A stretch of 64,000 nucleotides of DNA, taken from Pyrenula massariospora. Its lineage: Eukaryota; Ascomycota; Eurotiomycetes; Pyrenulales; Pyrenulaceae. The first letter of the stretch is position 1, and each line of letters begins with the position of its first letter. Positions 40,002 through 49,741 of the stretch are shown one piece after another. The stretch covers positions 310,001 through 374,000 of the forward strand of contig JAGFMI010000015.1 in assembly GCA_021030905.1 (NCBI GenBank), written 5' to 3'. The notes under the pieces are model-generated. The model had not been told where the DNA came from and made no database searches. It was given only the letters and a program-made list of their open reading frames with translations. Both the position numbers and the translations under genes were made by a program.

Positions 40002-40863
40002 GGCTACTAAGCTTCTGGAAGACACAGGGTGTGTTTTAAGAAATGCGTCTGGAGTGCTAGAGTCAAATCTCAAAAAGTTCTCGTCGGGAGTGAAAGAGGA
40101 GGCCCCGAAAGACTTCGCGTCTCAAATGTGCTGAACATATGAATAATGAAGCTTAGAGATCTCTAGGGAGATTTGAAGAATTTCAAGATCGTGACCAGCA
40201 GCCGGCATATCAAGGTGGCATCATTTTGTGTATGGATGCACTGCCGAGGCTGCGCCACGCCTGGTTCGATTGTACCTACGCGTGATGCGAATCCATGTTC
40301 AACATGGCTCTTATGCCTCGCATAATAATACGAACATTGCAGAAGTGAACAGTTACATGATCTATATTCGTTCAATTTTAATATGCCCAAAGTTAACAGC
40401 ATGGTCTCCACTGGCCTAGAATGGCCCTTGAATCAATCTAATTATATGCCTGACTTGTAAGGACATGACATCCGATTTGTCTTTCACAACATGCTAGTAT
40501 ACTAACGTGTAAAAAGAGAAAATGGGAGGGAAATCCAGAGGGCCCTGAAGCATTTTGAATCAACGTCATTATCAGAAGAGACTGCGGTCCGCTCAATACG
40601 CTTGACGCTGATGGAGAACGGTGAGCCGTAAGAAAGCTTATTTGTGCACATACCGACTAATCTCCAAAGCATGTGATATAAAGGAGGAAGTTGTTGACAA
40701 AAATAAGCTTCAGGAATTGTTTAAGGTGTGTGCTAAGATCTTACAATATCAAAAGCTAATAGAGCAAGGTAAGGCGAAAGCGCCGGGAAATGGCATAACG
40801 GAGCATCGACTCTTGTGCGAACTCTGAAGACTTTGTCATAAGTCCGCGTTATTCTAAGACTAA
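40002..40863. other. Intergenic region upstream of the CorA-like gene
   Basis: A 68-codon Lys-rich frame at 40621-40827 (+) could be an upstream exon of the CorA-like gene, but it lacks an ATG and no clean splice join was found. Otherwise empty. Confidence 0.4.
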
Positions 40864-42447
40864 ATGGGCAGTTCTATAAATCGTTTTCTTGTTACGTCTA
40901 AGACCGGCTCGAAACCTGCCGATGCAGCACGATTACGAGTCTCTAGCAGAGCATTCCGAGATATGATATACAATCTAGGCCTCTCTTCTTCATTTATTTA
41001 CGCTGTGTCACAATATCATCTCCCATCAGGCCATCGTTTTCCACCAGTCAGGGTGTCTCAAAATGAGGACGAAATGCGGGAAGTCTGGTATCTGCTCCCT
41101 GTTCGCACGCAATTCAAATGCACCGACACAGCGAGAGGACACGCTGGGAGTACGGCAGGAAGCAGCCAGATGGACCCGTTCCATTATCTACATCTCTCAG
41201 ACATTGAAGCCGATATTAGGGGGAGTAAAATCGCCATGTTTTGTAGATATGGCCTTTGTGGTCGCTCGATGACCGCTGTCGTGATCAATTTCATGGATGG
41301 GAGATGGGGTAAATCTGTACTCGAGCCATGTAAAAGAGTGAAAGAGAGTTGGGCCGCGCATCAAAGGCTCAAAATCTCACAAGATCCTTTCTATATCCAC
41401 GTCATCTATTTCTCAAGCGTATTGAGATGGTGGACCAATTCTTTGAGCAGCGTGAACGCGCAATTGATAGCATACGTAAGTAAATGAAACTTTGACGCAG
41501 GATTGCTCCTAACAATTCCATATCCTAGGAACGTCGATTAGAAGAGGAGATAGATAATGATGTATCCACTCCAAAGAAGTATATGGCCATGAATAGGGCT
41601 CTTCATGCAATAGCCGCGCACCTGCATCGTTACAGTTCGGAGCTTGAAAACACGCAAGACATCTTGGGAGATATTCGAAAGCAACAGGAGCACTTTGAAC
41701 AGTCGAATGTAAAGCATGATGCCACGTCAGCAGCGGCAACAAGTGGCCGAGTATGCGGAGGTTTGAACCAGATAGCATCGCAATTGAAGCAAGTGCGGGC
41801 ATTCTTGCAAGAGCTAGAAATGAAACTACAGAATATTCTAGCACTCGTAAGTAGCTTTTATCCCTGATTGGCCTCTCCCGTCAGCCGCATCTCTGCGCCC
41901 GCAGAAGAGATCTTGGGATCTACGATCCTTTTGCTAATGCGATATCCAATCTCAGCTTTTCAATTGTGTCCAAATCACCAATGATAGGATCATGGTCTCA
42001 AACGGAGAGAAGATGCACGAACTTCTAATGGCAACGCAAGAAGATGCGAAAACTTCCAAAGAAATTGCAGAACAGTCCAAGATCTTAGCTGAAAGCATGA
42101 AAGAGGACAGCGTAGCAATGAAAACTGTAAGAGAGCCATTTCTTCCTAATTGACCAAACAATAACTCTCATGCAGATTGCTGTGACCACCATGTTCTTTC
42201 TCCCCGGAACCTCGTTTGCAGTGAGCTTTTTGTTTCCAATAAATAGAGATAGACAACATTGACAGTGACGAAGGCTTTCCTGGCCATGCCATTCTTCTCG
42301 ACGAACAGATATCTCGACGAGCCTTCGAAGCTGTGGGTTTGGATCACTTGTACCATTCCATCGACAGCGATCGCATTCGGATTCTATTTTTACTGGAGAT
42401 GGAGAGAAACAAAAAGGAGACAGCGACTGACAGTACCAACGGTGTAG
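40864..42447 (+). CDS. CorA-like membrane protein of the fungal, divergent type
   Basis: Exons 40864-41475, 41529-41846, 41956-42126, 42176-42220 and 42274-42447 give 439 residues from this start. The last two exons encode two membrane helices: IAVTTMFFLPGTSFAAFLAMPFF and a second one, LWVWITCTIPSTAIAFGFYFYW. The stretch TMFFLPGT is the hallmark of fungal CorA-like proteins. The GMN loop of true Mg2+ channels is absent. The N-terminal soluble part (RLRVSSRAFRDMI, DPFHYLHLSDIE) and the long helical region before the first membrane helix (AIAAHLHRYSSELENTQDILGDI) fit the CorA fold. The start may be incomplete, since relatives often have more N-terminal sequence. Ion transport is not proven for this branch. 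The stop codon directly abuts the end of the vWA gene on the other strand if that gene is spliced at its 3' end. Confidence 0.78.
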
Positions 42448-42518
42448 CTATGAAGTCAGAGTCCTGAGAAGGCATGGAATTGGAGGGTCATGATGCATGT
42501 CAGTGGATAGATATCCAC

Positions 42519-44927
42519 TCACACGAGGCTCGTCCAAATGTCGCAAAATCGGTCGTGCTCGATAAGCCATGGGGAGTGGAATAATATCTCCAGCCCAGGC
42601 CTTCCACAAAACCAGTCGAGAGTCTGACGAGCGTCTGAGCATCCTGTGTTTACAGTGCCCAAGAGGCAAAGGAATAGAGTGATCGCTGTTTTACCGCTGT
42701 CTTCAATCATCCAAAATGGCGGCCCGGCATTTCGAAACGCAAGTACTGCCTCCTGGTCAATTATGCACTTTTCGCACAACAACTCCATCGTAAGCGAAAA
42801 TATTTCGGTCCTTGGAACTCCTGATTTACCTCCTTGCTTCAAATCATCCATGAACGCAACGGCGATGCTCTCTCGTTCTGTATTTTGAATGAGTATGCCA
42901 TATTCAATGATATGGAGTGTAAAACGGAGAAACAAAGCTCTCGCCTTTTTTTCGACTAGCATGTCTTTCGCAGAGCGCAGCATGTAGATGAAGGATGATA
43001 CAGGATGATTCAAGAAGTCGCACTTAGGACTCGTAATGCCTATAGAGAAGTAATGAGAAACAACGTCGTTGATATTTCCCGTAAGATGCGAGTTTCCAAT
43101 CTCATAAGGTATTCGAGCATATTCGATAATCATCCTGCGCGCTAAAGAGTATACATGGTGGGATAAGGAATCCCGAGCCAAATGATCCAAGTGATCGTAG
43201 AGCACGCCTAAGAAACACAGTAGTAACTGGTCTCTAGCTAGTCTTCCATCAAAGGCTATGTCTAACGACTTAAGCCATGTAATTCTGTTGCTGTCGTCGT
43301 TAAGTGAGAGCCTGTCTCCTGCCATGAGAGCGCTAACTAACCGCTCGCCATCAGGAGAAGCTCCATGATCCATCGCAAACACTGAACAATGATCGCAACA
43401 GACCAAATTAGATATAATATCTGTCTCTCGAAAGCCTCCTACTGCTAATGGAAACAATATAGTCGACCGACTTTGCGGTGATGGGAAGCCACTGGTTGTT
43501 GCGCCGTCGGGTGGCTGTTTCAAGAAAATAGCAACCTCTGTCGAATATTTTTCGCAGATCTGACACTTTTGAACAATGGTGGCTACTGAGTGGTCGAGAC
43601 AATAACCATTGCTGAAGAGGAGCTTGGAGGTAAATGTAGATTGCGTCTTGCGGCGAGTTTGCGGTTGGATTGGCGCAGGAGATACAGGGCTCAACAATTC
43701 TGATGACATGGAACCGTATTCTTCTATCTCATCGATACGTCTAAGAGCATGAGCTGCAACGTTGGTCTGTTCTTCGAACGCTGTCGTGCGCAGCTTGATG
43801 GACGCTTCGAACGCGGCCCAATTGGCATCATGGGCCTGCCGCACTTCGGTGACCAACCTAGCGGTGGAACGTTTTCGGGTTCTCTCCTGAATGATTGTAC
43901 TGACTAATCTAGAGGCATTCCCACCAACGTCAGGTCTGGGCATCGCAGAGAGCTCGGAGAATGGATCTCGTCGCCGAGAAATCCACTTGTGGATAGCCGG
44001 ACCTTCCCCTCGCGTGGTTGCTGTGAGTATGATAGACTTGAGATCGTCGTCATTATTCAAAATCTCGCTCACAATACTGGAAGAAACTTGGTCGCTATAG
44101 AGATCTTCTATTTTGATATGCTTCCCGCTCTGCAGCAGAATTTGGTCCTCGTCGATCCTGCTAGGAGCTGGAATCTGCATTTGCAAGAGATGGGCCCAGT
44201 TCAATTTAGGAAGGTCATCCCAGCCGGTGTCTTTGTTAATCAACCGTTCTTTCTCTCCAGGAGCCAAGCAATTGAAGCAGCCTTTGCATTGGAGTACGTA
44301 TGTTTGATGCAATCCGACATCATGAAATAAAAAGACACAGTGTGGCGAGACACCGAAGACGGAAATACCGACAGACACGTTGCATAGAAATGGCTTCGCT
44401 GGTCGTGTGCCAAAAATAATAATTACACAAGGTGTTCCGTGAAGGCTCCGCGAACTAATGTTTAACGCGAAGCGACGAACGCTAGCAGGGAGAATCTCAC
44501 CGTCAGTCAGCAGGAACCATAAGTGACAGCCTTGGAGCGTATTCAAATACGCGGGATCCTGCAGCAAGACATTTGGATCTGTCCTACCGGCTGGATCAAT
44601 GCTAGTAAGCTCTCTAGGGGAGATAACTTTATGCGATATCTCGTCCCAGGGTAAGACGCGCAGAAAGCCATTAGCACGTTCCGTAAGATTTTTCTCGACA
44701 TTCTCGATGAGAGCGCGTTCTTCGGCGAGCACGCGCCCTCTAGTACTTTGGGAGATATCAATTGCAATCGCAAGGTCACAGTCCTGGAACGGCCTTGGTG
44801 GCTCTTCACTCACTTTAATTGCCCGCAGTGAACTCTCTGGCGCTACCGAAGGTTCTATGAATTCTTGTGGACGGGGAGGAGTGGAAGCGAGGTTAGCAAA
44901 GTCGCGAACCTGGACAGCGGAGCCCAT
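42519..44927 (-). CDS. Large vWA-like protein of unknown function
   Basis: An 802-residue frame from the ATG at 44927. The segment DLAIAIDISQSTRGR (residues 51-65) has the D-x-S-x-S metal site of a von Willebrand A domain, followed by LWFLLTDGEI, which matches its later Asp/Gly station. Cysteine pairs (CKGCFNC, CQICEKY, CCDHC) may bind zinc. The C-terminal 300 residues are helical with no domain I know. The frame ends at a GTG-TGA that also reads as a splice donor (GTGAGT). Using it with the acceptor TTCTCAG near 42464 would add only the residues TLTS and end at 42448. Both ends are plausible. I know no named family for the whole protein. Confidence 0.75.
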   Translation of the reverse strand: MGSAVQVRDFANLASTPPRPQEFIEPSVAPESSLRAIKVSEEPPRPFQDCDLAIAIDISQSTRGRVLAEERALIENVEKNLTERANGFLRVLPWDEISHKVISPRELTSIDPAGRTDPNVLLQDPAYLNTLQGCHLWFLLTDGEILPASVRRFALNISSRSLHGTPCVIIIFGTRPAKPFLCNVSVGISVFGVSPHCVFLFHDVGLHQTYVLQCKGCFNCLAPGEKERLINKDTGWDDLPKLNWAHLLQMQIPAPSRIDEDQILLQSGKHIKIEDLYSDQVSSSIVSEILNNDDDLKSIILTATTRGEGPAIHKWISRRRDPFSELSAMPRPDVGGNASRLVSTIIQERTRKRSTARLVTEVRQAHDANWAAFEASIKLRTTAFEEQTNVAAHALRRIDEIEEYGSMSSELLSPVSPAPIQPQTRRKTQSTFTSKLLFSNGYCLDHSVATIVQKCQICEKYSTEVAIFLKQPPDGATTSGFPSPQSRSTILFPLAVGGFRETDIISNLVCCDHCSVFAMDHGASPDGERLVSALMAGDRLSLNDDSNRITWLKSLDIAFDGRLARDQLLLCFLGVLYDHLDHLARDSLSHHVYSLARRMIIEYARIPYEIGNSHLTGNINDVVSHYFSIGITSPKCDFLNHPVSSFIYMLRSAKDMLVEKKARALFLRFTLHIIEYGILIQNTERESIAVAFMDDLKQGGKSGVPRTEIFSLTMELLCEKCIIDQEAVLAFRNAGPPFWMIEDSGKTAITLFLCLLGTVNTGCSDARQTLDWFCGRPGLEILFHSPWLIEHDRFCDIWTSLV

Positions 44928-45494
44928 AGCTGCCACTGCCAAATTCCCCACCTTTGCCTCATGATGAGAAATTTGTAGAATCTGTCCACTTTTGAAGACA
45001 GCCTTGTCAGAATCACAGCGCTAAGCCGATTGGCGTGGCTTCACTTATTCCGGGGAACTTCCGTTAAGTAGATTGACCAAAGCTAACATTATCTCGAACT
45101 CACTGGCTTAGAGAAACACCAAAGTTTCAAAGCTGTTCTCTTTTCTTGAGGAATAGATCATCCAGTGCAATGTGCAAATTTCACCCTCGAGTCTGCAGTC
45201 TCTCATTTTGTTACATATATATACACCATGGTAGAGGTAGACAGACTATCCAAAACAGACTCGGTCTCTCATACAGAGTCTTTGCATACTCAGCACATCC
45301 CCAGTAACGCCAAAGAATCCCAAAAAGTCAAGGTCATTCCAGCTTTTCTCCAATCCGTTCCTTCCTTCTTCTCTCTATAGCAAGAGGGTATCCAACGCTC
45401 GCTCGCTCGCTCGCTAAAACGCTCCACATAGAAGAAATTCTACCCGAAAAATGGTATAAACAAACACATCACAACAAAATCCTCACCAAGATCA
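44928..45494. other. Intergenic spacer between the vWA gene and MPS1
   Basis: Upstream region of the vWA gene and downstream region of MPS1. It contains a short GCTC tandem tract near 45399-45415. No gene is supported. Confidence 0.4.
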
Positions 45495-48122
45495 TCACCC
45501 CCAAGCTTTGCCTCCCCTCCAGTCCTCCTCTAATCCGCCCCTCAACTTCTCAAAGAATCGGCCTCCCCATCCTCTCCACTCTTCCTCCGCCGGAACACCA
45601 TTCCTCCTACAGTACTCCACCACGTTCCCCACCACCTGCCCCAGCGTCTCTTTGGTAACTACACACACAGCATCTCCCAAGTCCGGAGCCAGAAAAGCAT
45701 CCCACTCGCTCAGCAGCTGCTCCGCTGTTGGTCTCCGTAATTGGTCCCTCTGCAGGCACCTCTTCAACGTAATAATAACATTCTTCGGCACCCTGACTCC
45801 GCCAACTCCCGTACTCGGATACGCAATCTCAAATTTCGGATTCGTAATCGCATGCAACTTTGCCAGATTACTCTGCAGACTGGCGAATGGTGGTGCTCCG
45901 TACACCATTTGGTAGAGAATGCACCCCAATCCCCAAACGTCGCTCGGTTTACCAACCTTCCACACTCTCCCTTTAGCATTTCCAGCCAGCCCCGCCGCAG
46001 CGCTCTGCTCGATCAGCGCCTCGGGGGCCATATAGTTTGGTGTGCCCATGTTGCTCTCGCGGTAGACGTTCACGGTATCTTCGTTGATCGCGTTAGCGAT
46101 GCCAAAGTCAATGAGTTTCAGTCTTCCCTGAACGAGGACGAAGTTGGCCGGTTTGAGATCTGAATGCACGACTTCATGTTCGTGGACAGCTTCAACACAT
46201 TCCAGCATTTCCTTCCAGTAGTGCCGTGTAAAATTCAAATCAAGTTTCGCGGTCTCAGTTTTGATCTTCTGGTTGAGAATGCGGGATAGGTCCGTTTCAC
46301 CCAATTCCATGAGCACTGAAAGGACTTGTTTGGAATCGTTGACTTCATAGTCGAACAGTCTGACCACGCGGTCGACGTTCGATAAGCGGTTGAGCAGGTC
46401 AATCTCGCCTTTGAAGCCAGCAATTGATAAAGGATCTGCAGCTTCGAGGGAGACGCGTTTTAAGGCGAAGATCTTGAAACTGTCGGCCATGACGCGGTAG
46501 ACTTGAGAAGAACCCCCACGAGCGATGCGGTCTAAGCGGGTGAAGTATTTGCCGTTCACGGTGATTTGCGGCCTTTTTTTACGGGACTGGGTTGATGTGG
46601 CAGCAGCACCGGCGGTCGCGGTTGCGGCTTCTGAGACGGAAAATTTTGGCGGTGGTTGGGGGGCAGCGCGGTGGGGTGTATTTGCTGAGATCTGGGCAAG
46701 AGGTTTACGAGGCGAGGTAGCGGCGGTCGACTTTGCAGAGGCAGGGCGGTTGTCTTTCTCTACTGCGTCTTCTAGGACAGCGATTTTCTTTGCTTCGCCA
46801 AGGATGCTGGATGTGGAAGGTTTGTTGCGCTTGAAAGTAGGTGGAGGCTCATTTTCTTGGTCGTTCCGAGAGGGTAGAGGAGGTAAAGGAGGCATCTTGA
46901 AGCTTGACGGAGCTCGAGAGGACGATGATCTCAACGAGAGATTGGATGCAGATCCAGGTGTTGACCTTGATTTGACGCTCGATGCACGGCTCGGTTGGAT
47001 CTTCTCGTGGTCAATATTATTATCAGGGTCAACAACTGTCGCCGCTGTTGCGAAAGAGACGTGATGGCTTTGCGCATTTGGCGGCTCTTGAAGTGGAGAT
47101 TTCGAACTCGCTCTTTGGTGTGCCGATGACCTTTTTCCTGAGCTACGATCTGAGCCAAGCAGTCTCTCATCTCCCTCATCAGTAGCTTTTGGACTACCGT
47201 CTGATACTCGGCTGCTTTCGGCTAATGGTACGTCTTCATCCTCGCTTGGTCTCCTGATCATGCCTCTTCGAACAGGGCCGTTCAGAAAAGACCCAGCTGT
47301 TTTCCCAACCCTTTTGATCCGCATAGTGCTATGAGCTCCGAGTTCGTCATTTGCTCTTTGTCGCAGCACAGTATTTGGCCCAGCTCTTGCAAGGCGATCG
47401 TCAGCATTCTCGTCTTGCTTTGGGCCCTCAGATGAGCTTTCACTAAAAAGCCTTTTTTCCTCGCTCTTTTTTCCCTTCAGCTCCGACGACTGGTTCCGCC
47501 CCTCCACCGATGCTGAAGCAGGCGATTCTGTTGTACTTCGTGACCTGTTGATCCGGACCGTCCGCATGCGCGTAGCTGGAGTCTTGGATTCTCTGAAAGG
47601 CTCTCCCGTTTTCCCAGTGTTCCTGTAATAGAACGATCCATCTCTTTCCATCCCACCAAGTGTCGGCCGAACTAGACCCCCAACTTTCACCACGCGTGGC
47701 GCCGGACTTCCATCAGCTAGGTGTGGAGAAGAGTGGGAGAAAAGTTTCTCGGGCACAGCGGAGGTCGATCGGTGAGGGCCAGAACCCTCATGTTTTTGCG
47801 TTCTGCTTGATCCAGCTTGTTTCAAGTCATTTGCTTTCGCGGGAGAACTGGCAATGCTCGAAGCTTCACCCAGAAGCGCCTTGACCGAGGCGCTGAGTTT
47901 CGGTTTGATCGGTGCGGGAAGCTCATCATCGGAGCTGTCTCCCACAGATGTTCGGTTCTGCTTTCTTTCCATTGAATGCCTGACATCTGGTTCCTGCGAA
48001 GCGATCGCTGGACTTCCTCTTCTTGACCTTGTTGCTAACGCTCTCGCCGACAGCCGCCGGTGCAGCCCTCCATATCCCGCCTGCACCGCTGGCATTGGTG
48101 TTGGGGACGCCGCGCTCGCCAT
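45495..48122 (-). CDS. MPS1: Spindle assembly checkpoint kinase MPS1 (TTK)
   Basis: A single-exon gene. The ATG at 48122 has a strong context (ACCATGGCG), giving 875 residues. An upstream in-frame ATG at 48212 would add a hydrophobic 30-residue extension, which is unlikely. The first 530 residues are Ser/Arg/Pro-rich and disordered. The kinase domain begins at KYFTRLDRIARGGSSQVYRV and has FALKRVSL (Lys), the MPS1 hallmark HSDLKPANFVLV, LIDFGIANAI, SNMGTPNYMAPEAL and SDVWGLGCILYQMVYG. MPS1 phosphorylates kinetochore proteins to hold cells in mitosis until chromosomes are attached, and in yeast it also acts in spindle-pole duplication. All catalytic residues are present and the length is normal. 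The tail ends in the usual Trp/Gly-rich basic segment. Confidence 0.95.
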   Translation of the reverse strand: MASAASPTPMPAVQAGYGGLHRRLSARALATRSRRGSPAIASQEPDVRHSMERKQNRTSVGDSSDDELPAPIKPKLSASVKALLGEASSIASSPAKANDLKQAGSSRTQKHEGSGPHRSTSAVPEKLFSHSSPHLADGSPAPRVVKVGGLVRPTLGGMERDGSFYYRNTGKTGEPFRESKTPATRMRTVRINRSRSTTESPASASVEGRNQSSELKGKKSEEKRLFSESSSEGPKQDENADDRLARAGPNTVLRQRANDELGAHSTMRIKRVGKTAGSFLNGPVRRGMIRRPSEDEDVPLAESSRVSDGSPKATDEGDERLLGSDRSSGKRSSAHQRASSKSPLQEPPNAQSHHVSFATAATVVDPDNNIDHEKIQPSRASSVKSRSTPGSASNLSLRSSSSRAPSSFKMPPLPPLPSRNDQENEPPPTFKRNKPSTSSILGEAKKIAVLEDAVEKDNRPASAKSTAATSPRKPLAQISANTPHRAAPQPPPKFSVSEAATATAGAAATSTQSRKKRPQITVNGKYFTRLDRIARGGSSQVYRVMADSFKIFALKRVSLEAADPLSIAGFKGEIDLLNRLSNVDRVVRLFDYEVNDSKQVLSVLMELGETDLSRILNQKIKTETAKLDLNFTRHYWKEMLECVEAVHEHEVVHSDLKPANFVLVQGRLKLIDFGIANAINEDTVNVYRESNMGTPNYMAPEALIEQSAAAGLAGNAKGRVWKVGKPSDVWGLGCILYQMVYGAPPFASLQSNLAKLHAITNPKFEIAYPSTGVGGVRVPKNVIITLKRCLQRDQLRRPTAEQLLSEWDAFLAPDLGDAVCVVTKETLGQVVGNVVEYCRRNGVPAEEEWRGWGGRFFEKLRGGLEEDWRGGKAWG

Positions 48123-48822
48123 GGTGACGGCAGCCTCTGTAGTCAATCTCGCGGCGAGAACATGCAGCAAGGACAAAAAATGCGTCACAAAGTAGCCTAG
48201 AGCCCAAAACATCTATGGCATATTTTCAGTCGACTGATAATTCTCAATGACACCAGTTCCACGGGACGCGATTGATGAGGCGCAATTGGCGGCCGGGGTG
48301 GGAGAGCGGGTTAGCGCTAAACAATGTTGGCCTAGCAACCAGCCTCATGAATTCAGCCTTGCGCAAAGAATCGCGGAACAAAGCACAGAGCATCAACTAA
48401 CTAGCTACAGAGTATCTACAGCACACTTCAAGCAGCGAAGAGTAGCTAGAACATGCCATAGTTCCCTGCTCTATGGACAATAGCTCGCGCAGATGCTAGT
48501 CGGATATGGCCGCTCCAATACCAGCAGAAGGAGTCCATTTAAATCACCATCATCCTCTCTAAAAGATGTCACTGCTGTTCTCATTTCGCAAAGAAGACTT
48601 GACGCCATCGAATTCGCCTACTGAAACCTTCGTCTTACTCCGAGACAAGCAAAGTATCGCCTACTACTAGGCCACAGCGGTAAGATCAGTGAAAAACTTA
48701 CGCCAATCGTCGAATTTAATGTCAAAAACCCCGTCGCCTTTATCAGTAACCTAATTTTCGTCAGCATAGGCTCCTGCTAACGGATTTTTAACTTCTAGCA
48801 GCTCCAAATATCGGAAGTCCCT
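48123..48822. other. Intergenic region between MPS1 and the calpain-like gene
   Basis: Promoter of MPS1 and the 3' side of the protease gene. No frame with a motif is seen. If the upstream Met at 48212 were used for MPS1, the first 90 bases would be coding. Confidence 0.4.
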
Positions 48823-49741
48823 TCACATCGCGAGAGTGACCTCGGCTGGCGACGAGACCGGCGGGAAACTTACCCCTGCTCCACCCTTCCCAGGAACTCC
48901 CAACTTATTTGCGGTTACCATTCCCCAGGGATTCCGCAGAGTGACAATGCCATTACTTCGATCACACGAGATGACCGAGTAAACGTGACTAGTAGGAAGG
49001 CCATTGTCCAAGCGGTCCTTGCCGGGGGGACTCCGCGACGCACTGGTTGTAGGTTTTGATGGAGCCTTCTGAAACAGATCCCAGAGAGAGTCGATGCTAT
49101 TGCCATCGATGGGACGATAGATTATCTGCGCATCTCCTCCATAGATGGCATGGAAAGCCTGCTCTGAGGTGCCGCCGTCAAGTTTCTTGTCGATTCCGGT
49201 GTCGGTGTGAGCCTTTGCAAAGGCGGAAAACGCATCTTCCATTACTGAAGGCCTTATTTGTCCAAACATACATGTTACTTATTTGTACTATGCAGGTGGG
49301 GAACACAGTTACTAACCAGACCCAGTTGCCTCCTACCACGTATGGTGCGGCGTTGCTGTACGATTGTTTCATATCGTCGATTGTCCTCTTTGTCACTGTG
49401 TAGTCTGATGGGGAGTTGTTGTCTCTGAGGGTGACTGTGACAGTTCCTTTGTTATTTTTGGGGTCATGCATGATGTCTTTTAGGCGCTTTTGATCTGCGT
49501 AAGCTACGCTGGCCAGTGACGCATCTAGCCAGCAATCGCCGGCCGTCCCTTGAGCGATATCGCGGTAAGTTGGACCCGTTTGCGGATCCCAGAGGACTTG
49601 CGCTGAAGGATCAAAAGAACCTTTCACGCTATTCCAGACCTGGTGACCATTGTCTCTGCGAAAGACGAGAGAAATAGTAGGATTGCTAATGCTTATTACA
49701 ACTGCTAGAATAGAGAGCCTGGGCGGCAGCGAATGACGCAT
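48823..49741 (-). CDS. Secreted calpain-like cysteine protease
   Basis: Exons 49741-49317 and 49252-48823 give 284 residues. The N-terminus (MRHSLPPRLSILAVVISISNPTISL) is a signal peptide. The calpain catalytic core is clear: GTAGDCWLDASLASVAYAD with the nucleophile Cys70, HVYSVISCDR with the catalytic His, and VTLRNPWG with the catalytic Asn. The GTTAGT..ATAAG intron joins NWVW to PSVMEDAFSAFAKAH. No C2-like or EF-hand domains follow. Most eukaryotic calpains are intracellular and larger, so a compact secreted form is unusual and could act on host or competitor proteins, which is inference. Calcium dependence cannot be read from the sequence. Confidence 0.85.

Noticed and set aside
48123-48212. 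Upstream Met giving MPS1 a hydrophobic N-terminus
   Set aside because: A membrane or signal helix is not expected on this nuclear kinase, and the ATG at 48122 has the better context.
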